Assembly: GCF_947495965.1 (NCBI RefSeq)
Contig: NZ_CANMBB010000001.1
Coordinates: 62,001-126,000, forward strand
Direction: 5' to 3'
Origin: an uncultured Maribacter sp.
Lineage (GTDB): Bacteria; Bacteroidota; Bacteroidia; Flavobacteriales; Flavobacteriaceae
Length of the DNA: 64,000 nt
Shown here: piece by piece, positions 24,892 to 33,105 of the stretch
Position numbering within the stretch: the stretch's first letter is position 1
Layout of the letters: the number at the start of each line of letters is the position of its first letter
Notes under the pieces: generated by a model
The model's database searches: none
What the model was told of the DNA's origin: nothing
The model's input: only the letters and a program-made list of their open reading frames with translations
Translations under genes and position numbers: made by a program

Positions 24892-25901
24892 TGAAATATA
24901 CTACAATACTTTTTCTATTCACCTTTATAGTTTCTTTTGGACAACGAAGCGATTTTAAACAAATTAGTTTTAAAAAAGCCGATAGCATTGCCCATAATTA
25001 TAAAGGTGAAAGTTTAAAAAACTTACCACTACTCACCCAAAATTTAACTTCTAATCTAGATACTGATGTTGAAAAATTTAGAGCTATCTATACCTGGGTT
25101 TGTATAAATATAGAAAACGACTACTCTTCCTATTTAAGGACAAAAAAGAATAGAAACAAAATAAAAAAAGACAGAGAAGCTTTCTTAAAATGGAACTCTA
25201 GTTTTACTCCTAAGGTTTTTAAAAAACTACTAAACCAAAAGAAAACTGCCTGTACAGGTTATGCCTATTTAATAAAAGAACTTGCTAGTTTGGTAGATTT
25301 AGAATGTAAAATCATAAATGGTTATGGTCGTACAGCTAACTTAAATATAGATAAAAATAGTCTCCCAAATCATTCTTGGAATGTAGTAAAACTTAATGGC
25401 AAATGGTATTTATGCGATGCAACCTGGTCAGCCGGAAAAGTCTTATTAGAAGAAGGAGAACCTAAATTTAAAGCAGATTACTTTGATGGGTATTTTTTAG
25501 GAGAGCCTTCTATATTTATTAAAAATCATTATCCGTTAGATTTAGATTGGACTTTAATGAGTAATGTTCCCTCTTATGCTCAATTTATTAACGGACCTAT
25601 AGTTTATAAGGAAGCTTTCACAAATGATGTTATTCCTATTTCACCAGAAGTTATGCATATAGAAAGTCAAAAAAACAAAACAGTTCGTTTTGAACTTTTA
25701 CAAACTAAACCATTCACAAATGAGGAAATAGCTTTGGTTATTATTAACGGCAGTGGCTCTAAAACTAGTACACCAGAAACTGTACTAATTAAAAATAAAT
25801 GCATTCTAACGCATACATTTAATAAAACAGGACATTATGATGTTCACATTAAAGTTGATGAATTAATAATTGCAACCTATACAGTGAAAACTCGTAAGTA
25901 G
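24891..25901 (+). CDS. Exported transglutaminase-like (papain-fold) protein
   Basis: A 336-residue protein with signal peptide (MKYTTILFLF to SFGQ near residue 18). The transglutaminase-like core has a complete catalytic triad: C121 in KTACTGYAYLIKELA, H161 in LPNHSWNVVKLNG and D176 in WYLCDATW. The N-terminal lead-in FRAIYTWVCINIENDY is typical of the family. A C-terminal beta-domain (about 235-336) resembles KxDL/Ig-like modules. Bacterial members usually act as peptidases or amide-bond-processing enzymes rather than crosslinkers. The start overlaps the upstream stop by one base (TAATG), indicating co-translation with the CarboxypepD_reg membrane protein. Substrate unknown. Confidence 0.85.
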   Translation: MKYTTILFLFTFIVSFGQRSDFKQISFKKADSIAHNYKGESLKNLPLLTQNLTSNLDTDVEKFRAIYTWVCINIENDYSSYLRTKKNRNKIKKDREAFLKWNSSFTPKVFKKLLNQKKTACTGYAYLIKELASLVDLECKIINGYGRTANLNIDKNSLPNHSWNVVKLNGKWYLCDATWSAGKVLLEEGEPKFKADYFDGYFLGEPSIFIKNHYPLDLDWTLMSNVPSYAQFINGPIVYKEAFTNDVIPISPEVMHIESQKNKTVRFELLQTKPFTNEEIALVIINGSGSKTSTPETVLIKNKCILTHTFNKTGHYDVHIKVDELIIATYTVKTRK

Positions 25902-25979
25902 TCGAAAACACAATAATCTTATAAAATTTAAAGAAAAATATTACGTACTTTTAGTGTTCAACAACTAAAACCAAGTAGT

Positions 25980-26354
25980 ATGAATTCAAAATTATTTCTA
26001 GTATTACGTATTCTTTATGGGCTTTTTCTTTTATTTTTTGGGCTTAACAAGTTTTTTGATTTTATAATATTTGTGCCTGAAACAGAAAATGCCGTAAATT
26101 ATTTAGAAGCCCTAGAGGTTACTAAAACTATGCATATGGTAGCTATTATTGAAATTATTGCGGGTCTATCCTTACTTTTAAACAAATTTGGTGCATTACT
26201 TATGGTTATTCTAATGAGTATATCAGTAAATGCAGTTTTATACCACGGAACATTAGAACCAACAACTATAGCTGGTTCCATAATTCTAATCGTATTTAAT
26301 GTTATAATGCTTTATGGGTACAAAGACCAGTACACTGGTTTGCTTAAGGCATAA
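25980..26354 (+). CDS. DoxX-like four-helix membrane protein
   Basis: A 124-residue integral membrane protein with about four transmembrane helices: residues 5-25, 52-70, 73-90 and 97-115. The opening LVLRILYGLFLLFFGLNKFF and the short acidic loop before the second helix fit the DoxX/MauE-like superfamily. Members are linked to respiration, thiol oxidation or catalase systems, but many have no assigned function. It has its own 78-base upstream gap with a weak -7-like TACTTTTA and is followed by a bidirectional terminator, so it may be monocistronic. Confidence 0.7.
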   Translation: MNSKLFLVLRILYGLFLLFFGLNKFFDFIIFVPETENAVNYLEALEVTKTMHMVAIIEIIAGLSLLLNKFGALLMVILMSISVNAVLYHGTLEPTTIAGSIILIVFNVIMLYGYKDQYTGLLKA

Positions 26355-26376
26355 ATTTTAAAAAACGGAATCGTCC

Positions 26377-26409
26377 AAAAAAAGGCTTTAAGTAATTGAA
26401 GCCTTTTTT
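26377..26409. terminator. Bidirectional terminator between DoxX-like and DUF4136 genes
   Basis: The left arm, an A-tract followed by GGCTTTAA, pairs with TTGAAGCC followed by a T-tract around a 4-nt loop. The symmetry of A and T tracts allows termination of both convergent genes. Its right edge touches the stop codon of the DUF4136 gene. Confidence 0.85.
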
Positions 26410-26938
26410 ATTTCTTCTTTATTTTAGGCGGATATTTATCTAGCACTTTATTTACAATAACTTGTAAATGCAATTCCCTTTGTTCAGGTGTTTGGTTTTC
26501 TTTGTAAGTATCGGCACCTATAGCTTGCCAAAAAAGCACATCCTTTTTAGTATCTACAAAATCAAAAGTTATTTCTCTTTTCATTTTGGGTTGCCCTACA
26601 GGAATACCTACAGATACGCCACCGCCAATAGAGGTACCAGTACCACCTACCCCAACACCAACCGTATTTCCATTTGCGGTTTGGTATATTTTGCTTTCAA
26701 TATTTATATAAAAATCTGGTTCTTCAGACAAAAGCATTCCTTTGCTTTGCATGGCAATATCTAAGGCTTTTAGTAATCTTTTAGTATCTAAATCGCTTAA
26801 GCCCGTTTCTATGTCTGAAAAATAATTATAGGTAGTGTAGCTTGTAAAATCTGTAGTCTTCTCATAATCATACTGCACACGTACGGCGTTACAAGAAAAT
26901 AAAACAAGAACAAAAAGTAAAGAAAATAACTTTTTCAT
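26408..26938 (-). CDS. DUF4136-domain lipoprotein
   Basis: A 176-residue lipoprotein: hydrophobic start MKKLFSLLFVLVLFSC places the lipidated Cys at residue 16. The mature protein begins VQYDYEKTTDFTSYTTYNYF, the typical DUF4136 opening (a conserved Y-D-x4-F-x-x-Y-x-T-Y pattern). A Gly/Val-rich central stretch (VGVGVGGTGTSIGGGVSVGI) and a C-terminal VNKVLDKYPPK are also characteristic. Envelope location; function unknown. It stands alone, 66 bases downstream of the obg stop codon in the direction of transcription, with the bidirectional terminator at its 3' end. Confidence 0.82.
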   Translation of the reverse strand: MKKLFSLLFVLVLFSCNAVRVQYDYEKTTDFTSYTTYNYFSDIETGLSDLDTKRLLKALDIAMQSKGMLLSEEPDFYINIESKIYQTANGNTVGVGVGGTGTSIGGGVSVGIPVGQPKMKREITFDFVDTKKDVLFWQAIGADTYKENQTPEQRELHLQVIVNKVLDKYPPKIKKK

Positions 26939-27004
26939 AGTACATGCTTTTTATAAATGTACATAAAAAAGAGTGCGAAAATCTACATAAATAGATTTTT
27001 TCGA

Positions 27005-28006
27005 TTAAACGTTAAGCATATTCCAAAGTTTATCTTTTAACTCTGTAATGCCTAATTGCGCTACCGAAGAGATAAACATATAAGGAACTCCTTTAAGGTC
27101 TTTATCTAGCTCAACCTTCATTTCTGCAATAAGTTCTTCATCTAACATATCGCTTTTAGATATTGCAATAAGTCTTTCTTTATCTAATAATTCTGGATTA
27201 TATCTACGTAATTCATCTAAAAGAATTTGATACTCCTTACCAATATCTTTACTATCTGCCGGTATTAAAAATAACAAAGTAGAATTACGTTCTATATGTC
27301 TTAAAAAATAATGTCCTAATCCTTTTCCTTCCGCAGCTCCTTCTATAATACCAGGAATATCTGCCATTACAAAGCTCTGAAAATCTCTATATTGAACTAT
27401 CCCTAAATTAGGTTTTAGGGTAGTAAACTCATAGTCTGCAATTTTAGGTTTTGCAGAGGTTATTACAGATAGTAAAGTAGATTTCCCTGCATTAGGAAAA
27501 CCTACTAAACCTACATCTGCTAATACTTTTAATTCTAATATAAAATCTCTTTCCTCTCCTTCCATACCAGGTTGCGCATACCTAGGTGTTTGGTTCGTAG
27601 AAGATTTAAAGTGCCAATTTCCACGGCCTCCCATGCCTCCTTTTAAGATTATTATTTCTTGACCATCAGAAGTTACTTCATTTAGTATTTCTTCTGTTTC
27701 CGGGTCTTTAACAATAGTTCCTAATGGCACATCTAAATACACATCTTTACCATCTGCTCCAGTACTTCTACTTTTTGCACCATGTTCTCCATGAGTAGCT
27801 TTAAAATGTTTTTTAAACTTATAAGTTACTAGTGTCCAAAGGTTTTTATTCCCTCTAAGAATAACATGACCACCACGGCCACCGTCTCCCCCATCTGGAC
27901 CACCTTTTGTTATGTACTTTTCTCTATGTAAGTGTACAGAGCCTTTACCTCCGTTACCAGAAGTTAAAAACACTCTTACATAATCCACAAAATTCCCCTC
28001 CGTCAT
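27005..28006 (-). CDS. obg: GTPase Obg/CgtA
   Basis: A 333-residue Obg GTPase involved in late 50S ribosome assembly and stress control. The glycine-rich Obg fold occupies about 1-158 ([26 protein letters not shown] and later GGMGGRGN). The G domain follows with G1 [12 protein letters not shown]2 TTLKPN, G3 DIPGII and G4 SKSD. There is no long C-terminal OCT domain, as is common outside the Bacillota. It lies 26 bases after the hpt-adk gene on the same strand; adk-obg adjacency is frequent in Bacteroidota, so the two are likely one transcript. Confidence 0.96.
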   Translation of the reverse strand: MTEGNFVDYVRVFLTSGNGGKGSVHLHREKYITKGGPDGGDGGRGGHVILRGNKNLWTLVTYKFKKHFKATHGEHGAKSRSTGADGKDVYLDVPLGTIVKDPETEEILNEVTSDGQEIIILKGGMGGRGNWHFKSSTNQTPRYAQPGMEGEERDFILELKVLADVGLVGFPNAGKSTLLSVITSAKPKIADYEFTTLKPNLGIVQYRDFQSFVMADIPGIIEGAAEGKGLGHYFLRHIERNSTLLFLIPADSKDIGKEYQILLDELRRYNPELLDKERLIAISKSDMLDEELIAEMKVELDKDLKGVPYMFISSVAQLGITELKDKLWNMLNV

Positions 28007-28032
28007 ACGTACAAATTCTTATTGCTGTTATT

Positions 28033-29145
28033 CTACAAACTATCTATAACGCCTGCTAAACGTTCTGTGATTTCAGTAATACTACCAATACCGTTTACAC
28101 TATAGAATTTATTTTGTTCTTCATAAAATTCTTTAAGAGGAGCAGTTTTTAAATTATACTCTTCAAAACGATTACGAATTTTGTTTTCGTCCTGATCATC
28201 CGAACGGCCACTAACTTTCCCTCTTTCTAATAATCTTTGAATAAGTACCTCATCATTAGCCTCTAATGCAACCGTAGCGTTTATAGCCATATCTTTAGAT
28301 TCTAAAAAAGCATCTAAAGCTTCTGCTTGTGCTGTAGTTCTAGGAAAACCATCAAAAATAAAACCTGCAACTTCTGGATTTTTTTCCACCTCAGCCTGTA
28401 ACATGTTAATAGTAACCTCATCAGGAACCAACTCTCCTTTATCTATATAAGATTTTGCCAATGTTCCTAATTCGGTACCATTCTTGATATTAAATCTAAA
28501 GACATCTCCTGTAGAAATGTGTTTTAAATTATATTTTTCTTTTAAAAATTCGGCCTGAGTGCCCTTCCCAGCTCCTGGTTTTCCAAATAGGACAAGATTA
28601 ATCATAGTGGTTTGGTTTAATTGATATACTTCTTTTAAGTTTCTACCTTGTTCGTTATAATCTAAGCCATAGCCTACAATAAATTTATCTGGAATATCTA
28701 ATCCAAAATAATCTATAGGGTATTCCCCTCTGTAAACGCTAGATTTATAAAATAAAGTAGCTATTTTAAATTCTTTCACATTTGTTCTACTAAACAAATG
28801 AATAAGTTCTTTTAAGGTTCTTCCAGTATCTATTATATCTTCTAATATAATTACACTTCTACCTTCAATATTTTCTGGTAAGTCTAATAACGTTTCAACT
28901 ATCCCTGTGGAGGTTAAGCCTTGGTAAGAGCTTAATTTCACAAACGATACCTCACATGGAAAATCATAGGCTTTTAAAAAATCGGAAACAAACATAAAAG
29001 ACCCATTTAATACGCCTACAAAAATTGGATTCTGATCTTTATAATCCGCAGCAATTTTATCTGCAACACTTTTTACCGCTGCAAGAATTTGCGCTTCACT
29101 TAAAAAAGGTTTAAAGGTTTTATCCTGAAGTTTTATTAGTCCCAT
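28033..29145 (-). CDS. Fused hypoxanthine phosphoribosyltransferase - adenylate kinase
   Basis: A single 370-residue frame contains two complete enzymes. Residues 1-177 are a hypoxanthine phosphoribosyltransferase: FVGVLNGSFMF, the PRPP loop VIILEDIIDTGRTL and the C-terminal FIVGYGLDYNEQGRNLKEVY. Residues 181-370 are an adenylate kinase of normal length (190) starting at an internal Met: FGKPGAGKGTQ P-loop, HISTGDVFR AMP-binding region, GFPRTTAQA and the short-LID loop region. The linker is only about three residues (QTT). Both enzymes handle purine nucleotides (IMP/GMP salvage and AMP/ADP balance). A TAA lies one frame away just before the internal ATG, so the fusion could derive from a small indel between adjacent hpt and adk genes. 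A -7 box at 29162-29169 is the likely promoter element. Confidence 0.9.
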   Translation of the reverse strand: MGLIKLQDKTFKPFLSEAQILAAVKSVADKIAADYKDQNPIFVGVLNGSFMFVSDFLKAYDFPCEVSFVKLSSYQGLTSTGIVETLLDLPENIEGRSVIILEDIIDTGRTLKELIHLFSRTNVKEFKIATLFYKSSVYRGEYPIDYFGLDIPDKFIVGYGLDYNEQGRNLKEVYQLNQTTMINLVLFGKPGAGKGTQAEFLKEKYNLKHISTGDVFRFNIKNGTELGTLAKSYIDKGELVPDEVTINMLQAEVEKNPEVAGFIFDGFPRTTAQAEALDAFLESKDMAINATVALEANDEVLIQRLLERGKVSGRSDDQDENKIRNRFEEYNLKTAPLKEFYEEQNKFYSVNGIGSITEITERLAGVIDSL

Positions 29146-29161
29146 AACTTTACTAAGTTGG

Positions 29162-29169
29162 CAAAGATA
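29162..29169 (-). promoter_or_regulatory. Candidate -7 element for hpt-adk-obg
   Basis: On the minus strand this reads TATCTTTG, a full match to the TAnnTTTG consensus, ending 16 bases before the ATG of the fused gene. No convincing -33 TTG is present at the usual spacing. Confidence 0.45.
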
Positions 29170-29202
29170 ACATTTTGAGGGTGGTTTTTAGATTTTATAG
29201 AA

Positions 29203-29231
29203 TTGGTTTCTAAGATTTAGCTGTATTTTTG
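29203..29231 (+). promoter_or_regulatory. Candidate promoter for purK-purE
   Basis: TTG at 29203-29205 and TATTTTTG at 29224-29231 are separated by 18 bases, matching the Bacteroidota -33/-7 pattern at every position. The purK ATG lies 30 bases downstream. Confidence 0.6.
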
Positions 29232-29261
29232 TTATTATTTTTACTAAAGTAGCGTATAAAC

Positions 29262-30416
29262 ATGAGTTATTTTTCTTCAGATTTTAAATTAGGTATTCTT
29301 GGTGGCGGCCAACTTGGCAAAATGATGCTGTATGAAACCCGAAAATTTGACATACAAACTAAAGTATTAGAAGCATCTGAAGATGCACCTTCTAAAATTG
29401 CTTGTAATGAATTTGTTTTAGGGAATTTATTAGATTTTGATGCCGTTTATAATTTTGGAAAAAGTGTAGATGTACTTACTATAGAGATTGAAAATGTAAA
29501 CACCAAAGCTTTAGAAAAATTAGAAGACGAAGGAGTAAAAGTATATCCGCCAACAAAAGCCTTACGTATTATTCAAAATAAAGCTACTCAAAAATTATTT
29601 TATACAGATAATAACATTCCTACTGCTGCATTCTCCCGTTTTGCATATACTAGCGAAATAGAAGACAGCATTGAAAATGGCGGATTACAATTTCCTTTTG
29701 TATGGAAATGTGCCCAATTTGGGTATGATGGGCAAGGGGTAAAAGTGGTTCGTAAGGTAGAAGATTTAAAAGGTTTACCAAATGTAGAATGTATTGCAGA
29801 AGAAATGGTTCCTTTTAAAAATGAATTATCTGTAATAGTTGCCCGTAGCGCATCTGGTGAGGTAGTTACCTATCCTGTGGTAGAAATGGAGTTTCATCCA
29901 GAAGCTAACCAAGTGGAATATGTAATTTGCCCGGCAAGAATTAATGAAGATGTAGCAAAAAAAGCACAGGAAATAGCGCTAAAAGTTTCTAATAAAATAC
30001 AGCAAGTTGGTTTACTAGCTGTAGAAATGTTTCAGACAGAAGATGACCAAATTTTAGTAAATGAGGTTGCTCCAAGACCACACAACAGTGGACACCAAAC
30101 TATAGAAGCCAGTTACACCAATCAATTTGAACAACATATAAGAGCTATCTTAGATTTACCTTTAGGAAGTACTGAAAATAAAGTAGCCGGTATTATGGTA
30201 AACCTAGTTGGTGCCGAAGGCTATACTGGTGATGTTATTTATGAGAATATAGAACAAATTCTTAAATTAGAAGGTGTTACCCCGCATATTTATGGTAAAA
30301 AACAAACAAGACCTTTTCGTAAAATGGGACATGTTACCATAGTAAATAAAGATATTATAAAGGCAAGAGAAATTGCACAACAAGTAAAAGAAACAATAAA
30401 AGTTATAAGCAAATAA
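29262..30416 (+). CDS. purK: N5-carboxyaminoimidazole ribonucleotide synthase (PurK)
   Basis: A 384-residue ATP-grasp enzyme that carboxylates AIR to N5-CAIR with ATP and bicarbonate in de novo purine synthesis. The N-terminal pre-ATP-grasp motif is LGILGGGQLGKMM. The ATP-grasp part contains FVWKCAQFGYDGQGVKVV and VEMFQTEDDQILVNEVAPRPHNSGHQTIEAS, the latter two being strongly diagnostic when read together. Length fits the family. purE follows after four bases, so the two consecutive pathway steps are co-expressed from the promoter at 29203-29231, divergently from hpt-adk, which belongs to purine salvage. Confidence 0.96.
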   Translation: MSYFSSDFKLGILGGGQLGKMMLYETRKFDIQTKVLEASEDAPSKIACNEFVLGNLLDFDAVYNFGKSVDVLTIEIENVNTKALEKLEDEGVKVYPPTKALRIIQNKATQKLFYTDNNIPTAAFSRFAYTSEIEDSIENGGLQFPFVWKCAQFGYDGQGVKVVRKVEDLKGLPNVECIAEEMVPFKNELSVIVARSASGEVVTYPVVEMEFHPEANQVEYVICPARINEDVAKKAQEIALKVSNKIQQVGLLAVEMFQTEDDQILVNEVAPRPHNSGHQTIEASYTNQFEQHIRAILDLPLGSTENKVAGIMVNLVGAEGYTGDVIYENIEQILKLEGVTPHIYGKKQTRPFRKMGHVTIVNKDIIKAREIAQQVKETIKVISK

Positions 30417-30420
30417 AGAT

Positions 30421-30906
30421 ATGAGCAAAGTAGCAGTAGTAATGGGAAGCACAAGCGACCTACCAGTAATGCAAGATGCAATAGATATTTTAAAAGGTTT
30501 TGATATTAAAGTAGATGTAGACATAGTTTCTGCACACCGAACTCCAGAAAAATTATTTGATTTTAGTAAAAACGCCCATACTAACGGCTATACTGTAATT
30601 ATTGCAGGTGCTGGTGGTGCAGCGCATTTACCCGGAATGGTAGCTTCTATGTCACCGCTACCAGTAATTGGTGTTCCTGTTAAAAGTAGCAACTCTATAG
30701 ATGGTTGGGATTCTGTTTTATCTATTCTACAAATGCCTGGTGGTGTTCCTGTAGCAACGGTTGCCTTAAATGGCGCAAAAAATGCTGGTATTTTGGCAGC
30801 TCAAATTATTGGCGCTAGTGACAAATGTGTTTTAGATAAAATTATTCTTTACAAAGAAGGTTTAAAACAAAAAGTGATTGATGGAGCTAAAGCAATTAGC
30901 AATTAG
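30421..30906 (+). CDS. purE: N5-carboxyaminoimidazole ribonucleotide mutase (PurE)
   Basis: A 161-residue class I PurE, converting N5-CAIR to CAIR. The phosphate-binding GSTSD (11-15 region), SAHRTPEKLF and GAGGAAHLPGM loops are all present, as is the C-terminal GAKNAGILAAQIIG. It directly follows purK. The last codons (GCA ATT AGC AAT TAG, encoding AISN-stop) are the first two units of a heptanucleotide tandem repeat that runs on for another 66 bases, so the present C-terminus was shaped by the repeat. Confidence 0.96.
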   Translation: MSKVAVVMGSTSDLPVMQDAIDILKGFDIKVDVDIVSAHRTPEKLFDFSKNAHTNGYTVIIAGAGGAAHLPGMVASMSPLPVIGVPVKSSNSIDGWDSVLSILQMPGGVPVATVALNGAKNAGILAAQIIGASDKCVLDKIILYKEGLKQKVIDGAKAISN

Positions 30907-30972
30907 CAATTAGCAATTAGCAATTAGCAATTAGCAATTAGCAATTAGCAATTAGCAATTAGCAATTAGCAA
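30892..30972 (+). repeat. Heptanucleotide tandem repeat (GCAATTA)11.6 spanning the purE stop codon
   Basis: Eleven perfect copies of GCAATTA (30892-30968) plus GCAA. The first two units encode the end of purE, including its stop; the rest fill most of the purE-M3 peptidase gap. The copies are identical, implying recent or ongoing slippage. I see no second array of this unit in the window. Confidence 0.97.
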
Positions 30973-31025
30973 AACTAAAAAATAGACTTTGTGCTTGCTC
31001 TTAATCTTTTAAATTTTAAAAAAAA

Positions 31026-33041
31026 ATGAATCCACTTTTATCTCCTTTTGATACTGCTCCTTTCTCTACTATAGAAAACGAACATTTTAAACCTGCTTTT
31101 TTACAGGCAATGAAAGATGCTAGAGCAGAGATTGATGCTATTACAAAAAATACAGAATCTCCGAGTTTTGAAAATACTATTGAAGCTTTAGAATTTTCTG
31201 GACAGCAATTGGACCGAATTTCATCTGTGTTTTTTAATCTAAACTCCGCAGAAACTAATGAAGAAATTCAGAAAATAGCGCAAGAAATATCTCCTTTACT
31301 TTCTGAGTTTGGGAACGATATTACACTTAACAAAGATTTATTTCTTAGAGTTAAAGCGGTTTATGACCAAAAAGATTCCTTAACACTAAATACAGAGCAA
31401 CAAACTTTATTAGACAAAAGATATAAAGCTTTTAGCCGTAATGGTGCTAACCTGCCTGAAGATAAAAAAACAAGACTAAGAGAAATTGATGCTGCACTTG
31501 CAAAACTAAAATTACAGTTTGGCGAGAATATTTTAGCCGAAACCAATAAGTACCAAAAACATCTTACTAACGAAGCTGATTTGGATGGACTCCCAGAAGG
31601 AGCAAAAGAGGCTGCTGCGCAATTAGCAAAATCTAAAGATTTAGATGGCTGGTTAATTACCTTAGATTACCCAAGCTATATTCCTTTTATGAAGTATGCT
31701 AGTAACCGCGAACTACGTAAAGAACTTACTCTGGCTTTTGGCAGCAAAGGTTTTAAAGGAGATAATTTAGATAACCAAGAAAATGTACTGCAAATAGCAA
31801 ATCTAAGGCATGAGCGTGCTAATCTTTTAGGCTATAAAACCCATGCACATTTTGTTTTAGAAGAGCGTATGGCAGAAACGCCAGAAAAAGTTCAAGCATT
31901 TTTAAATGAGATACTGGAAAAAGCAAAACCTGCTGCAGAACGTGAGTTTAAACAATTAGAAGATTTTGCAAAGGATTTAGATGGTATAGAGCAGTTACAG
32001 AAATGGGATGGCTCTTATTATTCTGAAAAATTAAAGCAAAAACTTTTTAATCTAGATGATGAAATTTTAAAACCATACTTTAAATTAGAAAACGTAATTG
32101 ATGGTGTTTTTAAAGTGTCTGAAAAACTTTTTGGGCTACAATTTGAAGAGGTTTTTGATATTGATAAATACCATGAAGAAGTAAAAACATATAAAGTATA
32201 CGATGCAGAAAAGAATTTTATTTCTCTTTTCTATGCAGATTTTCACCCAAGAGCAGGAAAACGTGGTGGTGCTTGGATGACTTCATTTAAGTCGCAATAC
32301 AAAAGAGGAGAAGAAAATGTGCGTCCGCATATATCTAACGTATGTAACTTTACCAAACCCACTAAAAGCAAACCTTCTTTACTAACGTTTAATGAAGTTA
32401 CTACCCTTTTTCATGAGTTTGGGCACGGATTACATGGTATGCTCGCAAATACAACCTATCCTAGCTTATCTGGGACTTCGGTGTATTGGGATTTTGTAGA
32501 ACTACCAAGTCAGGTTTTAGAAAACTGGTGTTATGAAAAAGAAGCTCTTGAGCTTTTTGCTACACATTATGAAACGGGAGAATTAATACCTATGGAATTG
32601 GTTCAAAAAATAAAAGAATCTGCCACCTTCCAAGAAGGTATGGCAACGCTACGCCAATTAAGTTTTGGATTGTTAGATATGTCTTGGCATGGTGCAGACC
32701 CAACAAATATTACAAATGTAAAAGCACATGAAACAAAAGCGTTTACAGGAACAAATTTATACCCAGAAACAAAAGAAACGTGTATGAGTACTGCTTTTGC
32801 TCATATTTTTCAAGGAGGGTATTCTTCTGGGTATTATAGTTACAAATGGGCAGAGGTTTTAGATGCTGATGCTTTTGCATATTTTAAAGAAAAAGGAATA
32901 TTTAATAAAGAGGTTGCAACAAAGTTTAAAGACAACGTACTCTCCCAAGGCGGAACAGAGAACCCTATGGTTTTATACAAACGTTTTAGAGGCGCAGAAC
33001 CTAAAGTAGAGGCTTTATTAGAGCGTGCTGGTTTGTTATAA
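31026..33041 (+). CDS. M3-family metallopeptidase (oligopeptidase A / Dcp type)
   Basis: A 671-residue thimet-oligopeptidase-family zinc peptidase. The active-site motif is H463-E-F-G-H467 in TLFHEFGHGLHGML, with the third ligand expected in DFVELPSQ about 25 residues later. Other family landmarks are NPLLSPFDTAPFSTIENEHF at the N-terminus, AYFYADF-like SLFYADFHPRAGKRGGAWM, and FAHIFQGGYSSGYYSYKWAEVLDADAF, all broken up in the chain. There is no signal peptide, so cytosolic peptide turnover is likely. Whether it behaves as oligopeptidase A or peptidyl-dipeptidase Dcp cannot be decided from sequence alone. A bidirectional terminator follows. Confidence 0.9.
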   Translation: MNPLLSPFDTAPFSTIENEHFKPAFLQAMKDARAEIDAITKNTESPSFENTIEALEFSGQQLDRISSVFFNLNSAETNEEIQKIAQEISPLLSEFGNDITLNKDLFLRVKAVYDQKDSLTLNTEQQTLLDKRYKAFSRNGANLPEDKKTRLREIDAALAKLKLQFGENILAETNKYQKHLTNEADLDGLPEGAKEAAAQLAKSKDLDGWLITLDYPSYIPFMKYASNRELRKELTLAFGSKGFKGDNLDNQENVLQIANLRHERANLLGYKTHAHFVLEERMAETPEKVQAFLNEILEKAKPAAEREFKQLEDFAKDLDGIEQLQKWDGSYYSEKLKQKLFNLDDEILKPYFKLENVIDGVFKVSEKLFGLQFEEVFDIDKYHEEVKTYKVYDAEKNFISLFYADFHPRAGKRGGAWMTSFKSQYKRGEENVRPHISNVCNFTKPTKSKPSLLTFNEVTTLFHEFGHGLHGMLANTTYPSLSGTSVYWDFVELPSQVLENWCYEKEALELFATHYETGELIPMELVQKIKESATFQEGMATLRQLSFGLLDMSWHGADPTNITNVKAHETKAFTGTNLYPETKETCMSTAFAHIFQGGYSSGYYSYKWAEVLDADAFAYFKEKGIFNKEVATKFKDNVLSQGGTENPMVLYKRFRGAEPKVEALLERAGLL

Positions 33042-33055
33042 CCGTCTACTAAAAA

Positions 33056-33097
33056 TAAAAAAAGCTCCACTAGTGCTACTAATGGAGCTTTTTTTTA
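33056..33097. terminator. Bidirectional terminator after the M3 peptidase gene
   Basis: AGCTCCA (33063-33069) pairs with TGGAGCT (33083-33089). An inner stem, TAGT (33071-33074) with ACTA (33078-33081), continues beyond one mismatch. A-tract on the left and T-tract on the right serve the convergent pair. Confidence 0.85.
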
Positions 33098-33105
33098 CTA
33101 AATTC

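Noticed and set aside
30892-30972. CRISPR array
   Set aside because: The units are seven bases and directly contiguous without spacers, so this is a microsatellite-like tandem repeat.
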